NCBI GenBank assembly: GCA_900548875.1
Contig: URMA01000039.1
Coordinates: forward strand, 1-25,114
Reading direction: 5' to 3'
From: an uncultured Porphyromonadaceae bacterium
GTDB lineage: Bacteria > Bacteroidota > Bacteroidia > Bacteroidales > Muribaculaceae
DNA: 25,114 nt
Every line of letters begins with the position of its first letter. Position 1 is the first letter of the stretch. Under the pieces are notes generated by a model. It was not told where the DNA came from. It ran no database searches and saw nothing but the letters and a program-made list of their open reading frames with translations. Of this stretch, positions 1 to 8,229 are shown in pieces. The translations under genes and the position numbers were made by a program.

Positions 1-48
1 TTTTTAGTTACTCTGCAGAGTGGACTGAATTGTGATTACTTTTTCAGT

Positions 49-74
49 GCCCTCCATAATGAAGGCTTTTTTTT
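49..74 (+). terminator. possible weak intrinsic terminator
   Basis: On the plus strand GCCCTC (49-54) and GAAGGC (61-66) form a short stem with one C-A mismatch around a 6-nt loop, followed by eight Ts. It would end a plus-strand gene lying left of the window and converging on the phosphomutase gene. Read on the minus strand the stem is better (G-T wobble) but lacks a T tract. A perfect 12-bp palindrome, ACTCTGCAGAGT, lies at 10-21. The call is weak because no upstream gene is visible. Confidence 0.35.
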
Positions 75-91
75 ATTGGAAAATGATTTGT

Positions 92-1837
92 TTAAATTCC
101 AAGGTCTTTTTTCAGTTGCTCGATTTTCTTGTCGGCACGTTCCTGGGCTGCTACATAATCAGCTGCATCTTTCAAGTTGTCGCGAACTTCAATATAGAAT
201 TTGATTTTCGGCTCTGTACCTGAAGGACGGATGGAAATTTTTGTATCGTCGGCTGTGAAATATTGGAGCACGTTTGATGTTGTCGGCATGTCAAGCTTTT
301 CAGTTGTTCCGTCAACTGTATTGGTCTTAACAAGTGACTGGTAATCTTTTATTACGACAACCGGTGAACCGGCGAGAACTTTTGGAGGATTTTCACGGAA
401 TTGCTTCATGATAGCAGCAATTTCTTCGGCTCCCGATTTCCCTTTGCGTACCAATGAAATTCCTTTTTCACGTGAGAATCCATATTTCAAGTAGATGTCT
501 TCGAGCATTTCCGTCATGTTCATGCCTTTTTCTTTAGCCCATGCGGCAATTTCGGCCATGATGGAGATGGCTGAAACTGAGTCTTTGTCGCGGACAAAGT
601 CTTCAACAAGGAATCCGTAGCTTTCTTCACCACCGCCAAGATAGCGTCCCTTACCTTCGTTTTCACGCATTACGTTTGCAATCCATTTGAAGCCAGTGTA
701 GCAGTCATACATTTTGATGTGCTGTGCTTCTGCAATTTTGCGGATAGTTTCAGTGGTTACGATTGTCTTTACAATATATTCGTTTCCGGTAAGTGTGCCA
801 AGTTCGGTGTTTCTTGTCATCAGATAGTTCAAGAAAATCAAGGCAATTTGATTACCGTTGATAAGAACATATTCGCCATTGTTATCGCGGATGACCAAAC
901 CAATACGGTCGGCATCTGGATCGGAAGCCAAAACGATTTCAGCTCCTGTCTCTTTTGCTTTCGCAATACCCATGGCCATAGCAGACGGTTCTTCCGGATT
1001 CGGCGATTCAACCGTTGGGAAATCTCCGCTTTCAACATCTTGTTCCGGAACGTGAATGATGTTTGTAAATCCAAAGTTCTTCAATGAACGTGGGATGAGT
1101 TTGCCACCTGTACCATGAATTGGGGTATAGACAATTTTCATGTCATGGTGCTTTTTGATAGCATCCGGACTCAGTGAAAGTCCTTTGATTTTTTCAAGGA
1201 AAACAGCATCGATGTCTTCACCAATAATTTGGATTTTTGACTTGTCGCCTTTGAATTTGATTTCACTGACATTCTTCACTTCGTTCACGTACTTAATTGT
1301 GTTGACGTCGTGAGGAGCAATCATTTGTGCACCGTCGTTCCAATATGCCTTGTATCCGTTGTATTCTTTCGGGTTGTGAGAAGCTGTGATGATTACACCG
1401 CTTTGGCAACCGAGGTGACGGATGGCAAATGAAATTTCAGGAGTAGGGCGGCATGAGTCGAAAAGATATACTTTAATGCCGTTTGCTGAGAAGATGTCTG
1501 CTACGATTTCAGCAAATTTGCGGCTGTTGTTTCTAACGTCGTGACCTACGACAACCTTAATTTCATCCAAGTCAGCGAACGCAACTTTCAAGTAGTTTGA
1601 CAAGCCTTGGGTTGCGGCACCAACGGTGTATATGTTCATTCTGTTTGTTCCAGCACCCATAATTCCACGCAAGCCACCGGTACCGAATTCAAGGTCTTTG
1701 TAGAAGCTTTCGATAAGCTCTGTCTTATCGTCGCTTTCAAGCATTGCCTTAACGGCTTCTCTGGTCTCGGCATCATATTCTGCACCAAGCCATTTGTTAG
1801 CTTTCTCTGTTACTTGTTTCAAGAGTTCGTTTTCCAT
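92..1837 (-). CDS. phosphoglucomutase/phosphomannomutase (alpha-D-phosphohexomutase family)
   Basis: A cytoplasmic enzyme that interconverts hexose 1-phosphate and 6-phosphate through a phosphoserine, feeding glycogen, nucleotide-sugar and envelope synthesis. The 581 residues carry all four family landmarks: the catalytic serine loop TASHNP (Ser153), the Mg2+ loop DPDADR (Asp306, 308, 310), the sugar-binding loop GGEESYG (402-408) and the phosphate-binding loop RPSGTEPK (537-544). The length fits the long PGM/PMM subgroup common in Bacteroidota rather than the shorter AlgC-like proteins. The start is the ATG at 1837, about 25 nt after a predicted transcription start. The gene is codirectional with the bio operon upstream but has its own promoter. 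Which sugar is preferred (glucose, mannose or the 2-deoxyribose of phosphopentomutases) cannot be told from the motifs. Confidence 0.93.
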   Translation of the reverse strand: MENELLKQVTEKANKWLGAEYDAETREAVKAMLESDDKTELIESFYKDLEFGTGGLRGIMGAGTNRMNIYTVGAATQGLSNYLKVAFADLDEIKVVVGHDVRNNSRKFAEIVADIFSANGIKVYLFDSCRPTPEISFAIRHLGCQSGVIITASHNPKEYNGYKAYWNDGAQMIAPHDVNTIKYVNEVKNVSEIKFKGDKSKIQIIGEDIDAVFLEKIKGLSLSPDAIKKHHDMKIVYTPIHGTGGKLIPRSLKNFGFTNIIHVPEQDVESGDFPTVESPNPEEPSAMAMGIAKAKETGAEIVLASDPDADRIGLVIRDNNGEYVLINGNQIALIFLNYLMTRNTELGTLTGNEYIVKTIVTTETIRKIAEAQHIKMYDCYTGFKWIANVMRENEGKGRYLGGGEESYGFLVEDFVRDKDSVSAISIMAEIAAWAKEKGMNMTEMLEDIYLKYGFSREKGISLVRKGKSGAEEIAAIMKQFRENPPKVLAGSPVVVIKDYQSLVKTNTVDGTTEKLDMPTTSNVLQYFTADDTKISIRPSGTEPKIKFYIEVRDNLKDAADYVAAQERADKKIEQLKKDLGI

Positions 1838-1869
1838 ATATTAATTATAATTAAGTTTTCAAGACTAAG

Positions 1870-1900
1870 CAAAATTACTAATAATTAGAAAGATTGCAAA
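1870..1900 (-). promoter_or_regulatory. promoter of the phosphohexomutase gene
   Basis: On the minus strand TTTG (1900-1897) is followed after 19 bp by TAATTTTG (1877-1870). This matches the Bacteroidota primary-sigma consensus TTTG plus TAnnTTTG. Transcription would begin near 1863, leaving a leader of roughly 25 nt before the ATG at 1837. Confidence 0.65.
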
Positions 1901-1908
1901 TTTTTGAA

Positions 1909-2142
1909 TCAGATATTATCGTTGTTATTTTCCTGTTTGTCTTGACTATTTTGCTGCTCTTTCATTTTCTCTCTTTTTTTCAGCGTATAGTGTAGAATGA
2001 CAATGACAATCAGTGATATTCCAAACACGCCGAAATAATGTACATATTCACCGGCATAAAGCAAATCACGTCCGATGTATGCCATTACTAAGAGATAAAT
2101 CAGAAGGATGGATGGCAAAAAAGTGGATTTTTTAATTCTCAT
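1909..2142 (-). CDS. small two-TM membrane protein, function unknown
   Basis: A 77-residue protein with a short basic N-terminus (MRIKK), two hydrophobic segments at about residues 8-24 and 35-54, and a highly charged, Asn/Gln-rich C-terminal tail (KKREKMKEQQ onward). This predicts a small inner-membrane hairpin with a cytoplasmic tail. The start chosen is the ATG at 2142, which lies inside the last codons of the exonuclease gene (11-bp overlap, ATGAGAATTAA), so translation is probably coupled. An in-frame extension upstream to 2244 exists but would run through the exonuclease coding sequence in another frame and has no membrane-protein character. I do not recognise a named family. Its position as the last gene of the biotin operon need not mean a role in biotin synthesis. 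Confidence 0.7.
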   Translation of the reverse strand: MRIKKSTFLPSILLIYLLVMAYIGRDLLYAGEYVHYFGVFGISLIVIVILHYTLKKREKMKEQQNSQDKQENNNDNI

Positions 2143-2776
2143 TTTCTGGTATGCTTTTTTTGTATTTAGAGGAAGAGGGGTCAAAATGCTGATAAACGAG
2201 CCGTTTATAAATCTGAATGCACGACCATGCGTCGATGGCGGCATATTTCATTTGGGCATCGGTGAGTTCCTCAGCATCCCAATTGGACAGTTGTTGGCTT
2301 TTTGATATGCGTTCTTCAAAAAGAATGGCATATATTTTCTGTAGGCTGGTGTTGGAAAACTTATACTTCGGGACAAGTTTCTGCAAGTCAACAAAGCCTT
2401 TGGGCGTGAAGTGGTAGTCGTGCGACATGATGTTGAAGTCATCGTGTATCGACAGACCAATCTTCAATATTTGCTCCGATTCCATAAGTTCGCGGAGCGG
2501 CTCGATATCTTTCAGTTTTTTTATTCTGAACAGAAAGCAGATATCATCGGCAGCAATCTGTATAAGTGAGACATGGATGGTTGCCCCCTTCTTAAAGGTT
2601 GGCCTTGATTCTGTGTCGAAGCCCAGAAGATCGTATTTTTTGAGAATACTGACAGCTTTTTTCATTTCAGCAGCAGTGTCGACAACACGGACCACACCAC
2701 TGTATTCCACGCGTGGCATTCCGGCCAGTTCCTCTTTGGAGATGGAAATTGTATATTTGTCAATCGTGTCGGTCAT
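2132..2776 (-). CDS. RNase D-like 3'-5' exonuclease domain protein
   Basis: A 214-residue, single-domain member of the DEDDy 3'-5' exonuclease superfamily (RNase D / WRN exonuclease type). The visible catalytic set is motif I FDTES (Asp54, Glu56), motif II KIGLSIHDD (Asp112/113) and motif III YAAIDAW (Tyr178, Asp182). These are the four acidic residues plus the tyrosine needed for two-metal hydrolysis. It lacks the HRDC domain of full-length RNase D, so it is the compact form. Its substrate (RNA or DNA) is not determinable here. It starts 7 bp after the bioD stop and overlaps the next small gene, so it is very likely cotranscribed with the biotin genes, although no functional link is known to me. 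Confidence 0.9.
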   Translation of the reverse strand: MTDTIDKYTISISKEELAGMPRVEYSGVVRVVDTAAEMKKAVSILKKYDLLGFDTESRPTFKKGATIHVSLIQIAADDICFLFRIKKLKDIEPLRELMESEQILKIGLSIHDDFNIMSHDYHFTPKGFVDLQKLVPKYKFSNTSLQKIYAILFEERISKSQQLSNWDAEELTDAQMKYAAIDAWSCIQIYKRLVYQHFDPSSSKYKKSIPENEN

Positions 2777-2783
2777 TCTGTTG

Positions 2784-3416
2784 CTATTTATTCATAATGA
2801 GATATTCAGTTTCCGGGAAATTCTTTTTTAGGAATTCGCCTAAATACTTTTGAGTTTCTTCCGCTATAATTTTATCTTCATCAAAATAGGGATTGTAAAT
2901 CACATATTTCAATTTGATTTGTCGAGTCTTGACCGCTTCGAGAGCAAGCAGCGTGTGGCTGATGGAACCAAGCTGTCCGTTTGTGACGAGTGCCAACGGC
3001 AGGTGATGCTCGCGAATATAGTCTATTGTTGTATATGTCTCCGTGATGGGTACCATCAGTCCGCCTGCGCCTTCCATGAGAATTGTGTCGTATTTCTTAA
3101 ACAATTTCTCTGTCGACCAGTCAATTTTGGAAAAGTCAATTGTGCAATGGTCTATTTTGGCCGCCAGGTGTGGTGATGCCGGATAGGTCATGATAATGGG
3201 CGCTGTCGTGAAATCCTTGTCTTCGTCAAGCAGGGGCAGACCCATGATTTTGCGATGAATGTCGATATCTTCTGAATAGCCGTCATTGCCTGTCTGAATC
3301 ATTTTCAGGGTGATGGCGTTCTTTTTCTCCGAATTCAACTTGTTGGCCAGCCAGCCCGTAGCATAGCTTTTTCCAACATTTGTACCGATACCGCTAACAA
3401 ATATAATTTCTTTCAT
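2784..3416 (-). CDS. bioD: dethiobiotin synthetase BioD
   Basis: An ATP-dependent cytoplasmic enzyme that closes the ureido ring of 7,8-diaminopelargonate with CO2 to give dethiobiotin, the penultimate biotin step. The 210 residues show the P-loop GIGTNVGKS (residues 9-17), the QTG substrate motif (41-43), YPASPHLAA (78-86) and the second nucleotide-binding motif EGAGG (115-119), in the order usual for BioD and at normal length. It lies 10 bp downstream of the bioG/C fusion gene and 7 bp upstream of the exonuclease gene, in the middle of the operon. The start ATG at 3416 gives the P-loop its normal position near the N-terminus. Confidence 0.95.
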   Translation of the reverse strand: MKEIIFVSGIGTNVGKSYATGWLANKLNSEKKNAITLKMIQTGNDGYSEDIDIHRKIMGLPLLDEDKDFTTAPIIMTYPASPHLAAKIDHCTIDFSKIDWSTEKLFKKYDTILMEGAGGLMVPITETYTTIDYIREHHLPLALVTNGQLGSISHTLLALEAVKTRQIKLKYVIYNPYFDEDKIIAEETQKYLGEFLKKNFPETEYLIMNK

Positions 3417-3426
3417 AGTGTAGTGT

Positions 3427-4818
3427 TTATTTTAATTGGGCAATAATGTAAATGGGATTATAGGTCAGTGCATATAAGCCATTCTTCGTGGGCAATTCAT
3501 TTTTCAGATTCTGCACTTTTGTCTTTGTCAAGGTTGATATTGTCTTGACACCATTTACACCCGTATATTTTAGACTTTTGATGAGTTCAATTGGTGAAGC
3601 GAACGGGAGAACAATTTCTTCATCCGAAAGTTCGAGGATTTCATACCCGTTTCCGTTGAGAGCCTCTTCCCATTCTGCGAGGGAAAGATAATGAAGCGAC
3701 GAGCCGGTTATCGCTTGCAGTTCTTTCAGATTGCGTTTCCCGAAGCTTGAAAGCACAAGCATGCCTTTCGGGGCCAGATTGTTTCTGGTCCGTTGCAGAA
3801 ATGCCGGAATATTTTCAAACCATTGAACGGCAGATGCCGAAACGATGTAATCAAATTTTTCGTTGCGTACGGCGTATTCTGCGTCATCATGTGTGAACGT
3901 ATGGGGGCACTTCAGGCTGTCGAAATATTGTGAGGGAATTTCTGCAATGTCGTTGAGCAGGATACTTTCAGGATGCAGATGGGGGACGTAGGTTTTGGTA
4001 AACATCCCAGTGCCGCAACCTAACTCATAAATTTTCTTATCGGGTAAGAATCCTGCCTTTTCCCATTTCCGGAAAAGTGTTTCAGCAATACGGCTTTGAC
4101 ATACGGCATGTGCGTCGTATGTTGGCAGAAACTTTTCAAAGTATTGCTTGACGAGCCGCTTGTCAACAAGGTTGGCGGCAATAATATTTGCCAAATCCTT
4201 TGGAAGGTGGGCCGCGTGCAGGATAGAGAAATCAACACCGGCTGTTTCCCACGCCTTCGTTTGGTTTGCAACGGGAAAAATACGGTCGTCGTCTGCCACA
4301 TAGGCTTTTGTCCATGATTTAAACACCTCCGGACGCTGGACTGACAGGTCGCGAATGGATATCAGCTCGCTACGGAGCGATTCGAGGCCACGTTTCGGAC
4401 GCGTGCTCATGAATTCTGCATATTGTTCAGCCGACAGGCACATCCGACGGTAGAATTTTTGCAGTGATTTTTCAGACAGATTCTCTAATGTGCCGTTGAA
4501 CACTCCGACGGGTATCCCTAATTCGTCATCAATAGGTGACAGCGTTCCATTAATGGCTATAGCCATTAATGGACTGAGATTTTCTTTCCGCAGCCAATAT
4601 GCAGCCGCATAAACGCCGAACGACCATGCAAATACAAACACATTGGCATATCCGTCGAGAATGTTTTTCTCAAGCGACAGGTTGGTATAGTCATATACAA
4701 CGACGCTGTCGCAGTCAAGTTGTGACAAGCTGTTGAATGGTGTTGCATCCATACTCCATCCTGCAAAGAATAGGACGAGTGACCTTTTCCTGTCTTTTTT
4801 GAGAAAGCTATATTTCAT
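3427..4818 (-). CDS. BioG-BioC fusion: pimeloyl-ACP methyl ester esterase + malonyl-ACP O-methyltransferase
   Basis: One 463-residue protein joins the two enzymes that bracket pimeloyl-ACP assembly. Residues 1 to about 225 resemble BioG (DUF452 alpha/beta hydrolase): LVLFFAGWSMD near the N-terminus, a nucleophile elbow AWSFGV with Ser66, an acidic cluster DDD at 177-179 and histidines at 201/204, consistent with a Ser-Asp-His triad. Residues from about 235 on are BioC: SAM-binding motif ELGCGTGMFT (265-274), acidic LLND (287-290), and SASAVQWF (327-334), characteristic of BioC. BioC methylates malonyl-ACP so that fatty acid synthesis can extend it; BioG later removes the methyl ester. The ATG overlaps the bioF stop by 4 bp (ATGA), implying coupled translation. 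BioG/BioC fusions are known in Bacteroidota as far as I recall; both halves look intact. Confidence 0.9.
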   Translation of the reverse strand: MKYSFLKKDRKRSLVLFFAGWSMDATPFNSLSQLDCDSVVVYDYTNLSLEKNILDGYANVFVFAWSFGVYAAAYWLRKENLSPLMAIAINGTLSPIDDELGIPVGVFNGTLENLSEKSLQKFYRRMCLSAEQYAEFMSTRPKRGLESLRSELISIRDLSVQRPEVFKSWTKAYVADDDRIFPVANQTKAWETAGVDFSILHAAHLPKDLANIIAANLVDKRLVKQYFEKFLPTYDAHAVCQSRIAETLFRKWEKAGFLPDKKIYELGCGTGMFTKTYVPHLHPESILLNDIAEIPSQYFDSLKCPHTFTHDDAEYAVRNEKFDYIVSASAVQWFENIPAFLQRTRNNLAPKGMLVLSSFGKRNLKELQAITGSSLHYLSLAEWEEALNGNGYEILELSDEEIVLPFASPIELIKSLKYTGVNGVKTISTLTKTKVQNLKNELPTKNGLYALTYNPIYIIAQLK

Positions 4819-5942
4819 AAGACCGTTTTTAAATCAGCCAGCAATTTTTTTGCTGTATCAGTTGAAATATCGGCATTTAAGCTAAAACGGATACGCTCAG
4901 TGCCTTTGGGTACTGTCGGTGTACGTATAGGTAATGCCTGGTATCCGAGTTTCTTTAGCCGGACAGACAAATCCATCGCCTTTTTGCTGTCGCCCACAAT
5001 CAGTGGAACGATTTGCGAATGACTGCGGATGTCCTTGTTGTATGTTGTGAAATGTTCGTTCAGAAATTCACTGGTTTCCAGCAAGTGTTTCCGTTGACTT
5101 TCCATTTCAGTTAATTTTTCGACTACAAATTTACTCCATAAGCATGAAATTGGAGGTAAAGCAGTCGAGAAAATGAAGCTGCGGGCCTTATTAATTAAGA
5201 ATTTTTTCAGAATATCGTTTGTGATGACAAACGCGCCGGCCGATGCCGCAGCCTTACCTAAGGTCCCGACCAGAATATCAATATCCGGAATGACGTTGCA
5301 TTCTTCAGCAATACCGAGTCCATATTTTCCTCTTACGCCGAATCCGTGGGCTTCGTCGACATAGAGGAGTACATTTGGGTATTCTTTTTTCAAAGCAACA
5401 AGTTCCTCGAGATTGCAAATATCACCGTCCATGCTGTAGATGGATTCTACGATAACAAGAATTGTGTCGAATTGGCCGGAATTCTTTTTCAATAATATAC
5501 GGAGGTGCTTCAGGTCGTTATGACGAAACCGTGTGAATTCGGCACGCGAAAGTATAATACCGTCAATAATGCTTGCATGCACCAGCTTATCGGCAAGAAT
5601 TAATGTATTTTTGTCGGCAAGGGCTGAAATGACGCCTGTGTTGCAGTGGTATCCGCTGTTGAATATCAGGGCTTCCTTGTGATAGAGTGACGCCAACAGA
5701 TTTTCCAATGCCAGGAATTCCCTCTGCTTGTCGGAAAGCAGACGGGAAGCCGAGGATGAAAAGCGGAAGGCATCGACGGGAGTCTGTCCATAAAAGATGT
5801 CCAACAATTTCCGATCGGCGGCAATACCCATATAGTCATTTGACGACAGATCGATGAGCAAGTCAGTCGTTTCTGCCGGAATTTTCCGAAGATTGCCGCT
5901 TGTTTCAAGTTCTGTCAGTACTTGGGCAAATTTATCGGTCAT
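4815..5942 (-). CDS. bioF: 8-amino-7-oxononanoate synthase BioF
   Basis: A PLP enzyme that condenses pimeloyl-ACP (or -CoA) with L-alanine to form 8-amino-7-oxononanoate (KAPA). It is 375 residues, normal for the family. Visible alpha-oxoamine synthase landmarks are DLSSNDYMG (31-39), the PLP-stacking histidine in LVHAS (His122), DEAHGFGVRG (196-205) and the PLP lysine in GTLGKAAASAG (Lys230). Related paralogues such as Kbl or serine palmitoyltransferase share this fold, but the operon settles the function. The start ATG at 5942 overlaps the bioA stop by 4 bp (ATGA), and its own stop overlaps the next start in the same way, so bioA, bioF and bioG/C are translationally chained. Confidence 0.95.
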   Translation of the reverse strand: MTDKFAQVLTELETSGNLRKIPAETTDLLIDLSSNDYMGIAADRKLLDIFYGQTPVDAFRFSSSASRLLSDKQREFLALENLLASLYHKEALIFNSGYHCNTGVISALADKNTLILADKLVHASIIDGIILSRAEFTRFRHNDLKHLRILLKKNSGQFDTILVIVESIYSMDGDICNLEELVALKKEYPNVLLYVDEAHGFGVRGKYGLGIAEECNVIPDIDILVGTLGKAAASAGAFVITNDILKKFLINKARSFIFSTALPPISCLWSKFVVEKLTEMESQRKHLLETSEFLNEHFTTYNKDIRSHSQIVPLIVGDSKKAMDLSVRLKKLGYQALPIRTPTVPKGTERIRFSLNADISTDTAKKLLADLKTVL

Positions 5943-7210
5943 AGTGTCTTTACAATTTTCAACAGTTTGTGAATAAGAAACTTCAGGTCATCGTCGGAAA
6001 TGATAAATGGAGGCATTATATACACCAGTTTTCCGAACGGACGTACCCAAATGCCTTCCTTTACACACAATTTCTGGAATTCGCCGACATCAACAGGCGA
6101 TTTCATTTCGATAACACCGATAGCTCCCAATATGCGTACATCAGCGACATTCTCATATCCGCGTGCTTCAGCCATCTCGTCATTCATGACGGTTTCGATG
6201 TGCTTGACTTTGCTTTGCCAGTCTGATTCCATTAAAAGCTTAAATGATGCGCAGGCAATGGCACAGGCTAAAGGGTTGCCCATGAATGTAGGACCGTGCA
6301 TCAGTACACCTGCTGCGCCTCTGGAGATTGTGTCGGCAACATCTTTCGTTGTGAGTACGGCGCTCATTGTCAGGTAGCCGCCAGTGAGAGCCTTTCCGAT
6401 GCACATGATATCAGGCATGACTCCGGCGTGTTCCCATGCGAACAGTTTGCCTGTTCGTCCGAATCCTGTAGCTATTTCATCAAAAATCAGATAAAGTCCA
6501 TATTGGTCGCAGAGTTCCCTTGCCTTAACCAAATAATTGGGATGGTAGAAACGCATTCCTCCGGCACCTTGCACTATCGGTTCCAATATGAGCCCTGCAA
6601 GTTCGTCGTGATGTTCCACGATGATGCGTTCCAATTCGTCGGTGTCCTTTTCATCCCATTCGTCGTGATAACGACAGGTTGGAGCCGGAGCGAAATAGCG
6701 TGGAGTCAATGACGGTCCGAACAGGCTGTGCATTCCTGTGACCGGGTCGCATACCGACATGGCGTTCCAGGTGTCACCATGGTAGCCGGAACGGATAGTT
6801 ACGAAGTTGGTCTTTTTCGTGCTTCCGTATTTGCTGATGGCGGCCTGTATTGCCATTTTCAGTGCTACTTCAACGGCAACAGAACCGGAGTCGGCATAGA
6901 AAATATTATTCATGTTGGGCGGGACTACCGATAGCAGCAGTTTGCCCAATTCAATGGCGGGTTCATGCGTGAAGCCTCCGAACATGACATGCGACATTTT
7001 ATCGATTTGTTGTTTGGCGGCAGCATTCAATACCGGATTGTTGTAGCCGTGGACCACAGCCCACCACGACGACATGCCGTCGATGAGTTCTGTCCCGTCT
7101 TCCAGCTTGATTTTAACACCCGAAGCACTTTCTACTTTATAGGTGGGGAGTGGGTTTATTGTTGATGTGTAAGGATGCCACAAATGCTCCTTGTCAAAGT
7201 TGCTTTCCAT
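5939..7210 (-). CDS. bioA: adenosylmethionine--8-amino-7-oxononanoate aminotransferase BioA
   Basis: A PLP aminotransferase that moves an amino group (S-adenosylmethionine is the usual donor) to KAPA to give 7,8-diaminopelargonate. With the ATG at 7210 the protein is 423 residues. Seen are HLWHPYTS (9-16), GMSSWWAVVHGYNNP (45-59) typical of BioA, SGYHGDTW (141-148), the PLP-ring aspartate in FDEIATGFGRTGK (Asp244) and the PLP lysine in GKALTGGY (Lys273). A GTG start at 7231 is also open but lies inside the predicted -7 element, so 7210 is preferred; the added residues also do not belong to the family's conserved N-terminus. It is the first gene of the biotin operon and is divergent from the lipoprotein gene. 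Confidence 0.95.
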   Translation of the reverse strand: MESNFDKEHLWHPYTSTINPLPTYKVESASGVKIKLEDGTELIDGMSSWWAVVHGYNNPVLNAAAKQQIDKMSHVMFGGFTHEPAIELGKLLLSVVPPNMNNIFYADSGSVAVEVALKMAIQAAISKYGSTKKTNFVTIRSGYHGDTWNAMSVCDPVTGMHSLFGPSLTPRYFAPAPTCRYHDEWDEKDTDELERIIVEHHDELAGLILEPIVQGAGGMRFYHPNYLVKARELCDQYGLYLIFDEIATGFGRTGKLFAWEHAGVMPDIMCIGKALTGGYLTMSAVLTTKDVADTISRGAAGVLMHGPTFMGNPLACAIACASFKLLMESDWQSKVKHIETVMNDEMAEARGYENVADVRILGAIGVIEMKSPVDVGEFQKLCVKEGIWVRPFGKLVYIMPPFIISDDDLKFLIHKLLKIVKTL

Positions 7211-7230
7211 AATTTTTCCAAAAAGAGACA

Positions 7231-7238
7231 CAAATATA
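7231..7238 (-). promoter_or_regulatory. -7 promoter element for the bioA operon
   Basis: TATATTTG on the minus strand matches TAnnTTTG. Transcription would start near 7225, giving a leader of about 15 nt before the ATG at 7210. No TTTG -33 element stands at the expected distance, and I see no BirA-type palindromic operator. The short distance rules against the GTG start at 7231. Confidence 0.5.
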
Positions 7239-7261
7239 GCAATTATTATTCAGTTTGATTT

Positions 7262-7269
7262 TATATTTG
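7262..7269 (+). promoter_or_regulatory. -7 promoter element for the lipoprotein gene
   Basis: TATATTTG followed by C matches the Bacteroidota -7 consensus on the plus strand, 21 bp before the ATG at 7291. A copy of the same octamer faces the other way for bioA 23 bp away, so the two promoters are back to back. No convincing -33 element is seen. Confidence 0.45.
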
Positions 7270-7290
7270 CGGTAAGATAATTTTAAGGAA

Positions 7291-8217
7291 ATGTATTTTA
7301 AACATATAGTATATATAGTTTCACTTTTTTTATTTTACAGTTGTTTTACAGGTGTTGAACACACCGGCCGAATTACGGCAAAGGATGTTGCTAAGGTGAA
7401 AGCAGATGTGGAAACTGAAGAGGAACTGTTCTTTGATACAGTCTTTCCTGAAGAATTCGTGAAATGGAAGCCTGGCAAAAAGTTCTTTGTGGTAGACGAT
7501 AACATACGGTTGATTTTCAGTCCATCCGCCAGTTATGATGTTTCGACGCTGGAACTGAAAGGTGACACGTTGGAATACATGGGTTACAAATTTATTCGGC
7601 AGATTGACAATTCTGAAGATTTGGTCGTTTCATTTTCCGACGGAGAAAATACTTATCGATATAATACGGGCAAAACAATAGAGGAAGTACAGAATGTTCG
7701 TCCTGAGTATGTCGCTCCGTTTCTCATCGACCTTGATTATGTGGCACGGGTTAACAGCCTTCTTTCTACCAGACAATTATATATCAAGACTTCGCTGTGG
7801 TATGATTCAAACCGATTGTTGAAAGGTGGTCTGAAATACGTTCCGGTTGAAATATTGTCGGTTGAGCCCGGTGATGTGGTTTATCCTTTTTTTGTCCGTT
7901 TCCGATATGACAACAAGGAGGCCGGCGTGTTTATGTCGTCATCATCCGCCTCAGTGAAAAATATGACTTTTGACAAGCTCTTTTCTTTTTCCGATATTCG
8001 AAAGTTTTATAAGGCAATTACGGACGAAAATTGGCAGCGTATCATTCATGGGCAGATTGCCATAGGAATGACAAAAGACGAGTGTCTGCTGTCATTAGGA
8101 AATCCTTCCTCCATTGAACGGGTGCCAACACATGGCGGAATGTATGAGAAATGGAGCTATGATAATGGTGTGTATGTTATTTTTGAAGACGGATTGCTTG
8201 CTCAATTCAGACAATAA
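7291..8217 (+). CDS. putative lipoprotein with BamE/SmpA-like C-terminal domain
   Basis: A 308-residue predicted lipoprotein. The N-terminus is hydrophobic and ends in a lipobox-like LFYSC, with the lipidated cysteine at 18. The middle (about 40-245) is a hydrophilic, beta-rich region that I do not recognise. The last 55 residues (GQIAIGMTKDECLLSLGNPSSIER... KWSYDNGVYVIFEDGLL) have the pattern of the SmpA/OmlA/BamE fold: GMTKDE, LGxP, a WxY strand and a final VxFxxG strand. That domain usually mediates contacts at the outer membrane or in envelope assembly. It precedes the hydrolase gene by 12 bp, so the two are likely cotranscribed. The function is unknown; membership of the BAM complex should not be assumed, because BamE itself is much shorter. 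Confidence 0.8.
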   Translation: MYFKHIVYIVSLFLFYSCFTGVEHTGRITAKDVAKVKADVETEEELFFDTVFPEEFVKWKPGKKFFVVDDNIRLIFSPSASYDVSTLELKGDTLEYMGYKFIRQIDNSEDLVVSFSDGENTYRYNTGKTIEEVQNVRPEYVAPFLIDLDYVARVNSLLSTRQLYIKTSLWYDSNRLLKGGLKYVPVEILSVEPGDVVYPFFVRFRYDNKEAGVFMSSSSASVKNMTFDKLFSFSDIRKFYKAITDENWQRIIHGQIAIGMTKDECLLSLGNPSSIERVPTHGGMYEKWSYDNGVYVIFEDGLLAQFRQ

Positions 8218-8229
8218 AAGCGGGAAGAG

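Noticed and set aside
2143..2244. N-terminal extension of the small membrane protein
   Set aside because: It lies wholly within the exonuclease gene in another frame and adds residues unrelated to the membrane hairpin; the ATG at 2142 is better placed.
7211..7290. BirA operator ahead of bioA
   Set aside because: No long interrupted palindrome resembling known BirA sites is present in the divergent region.
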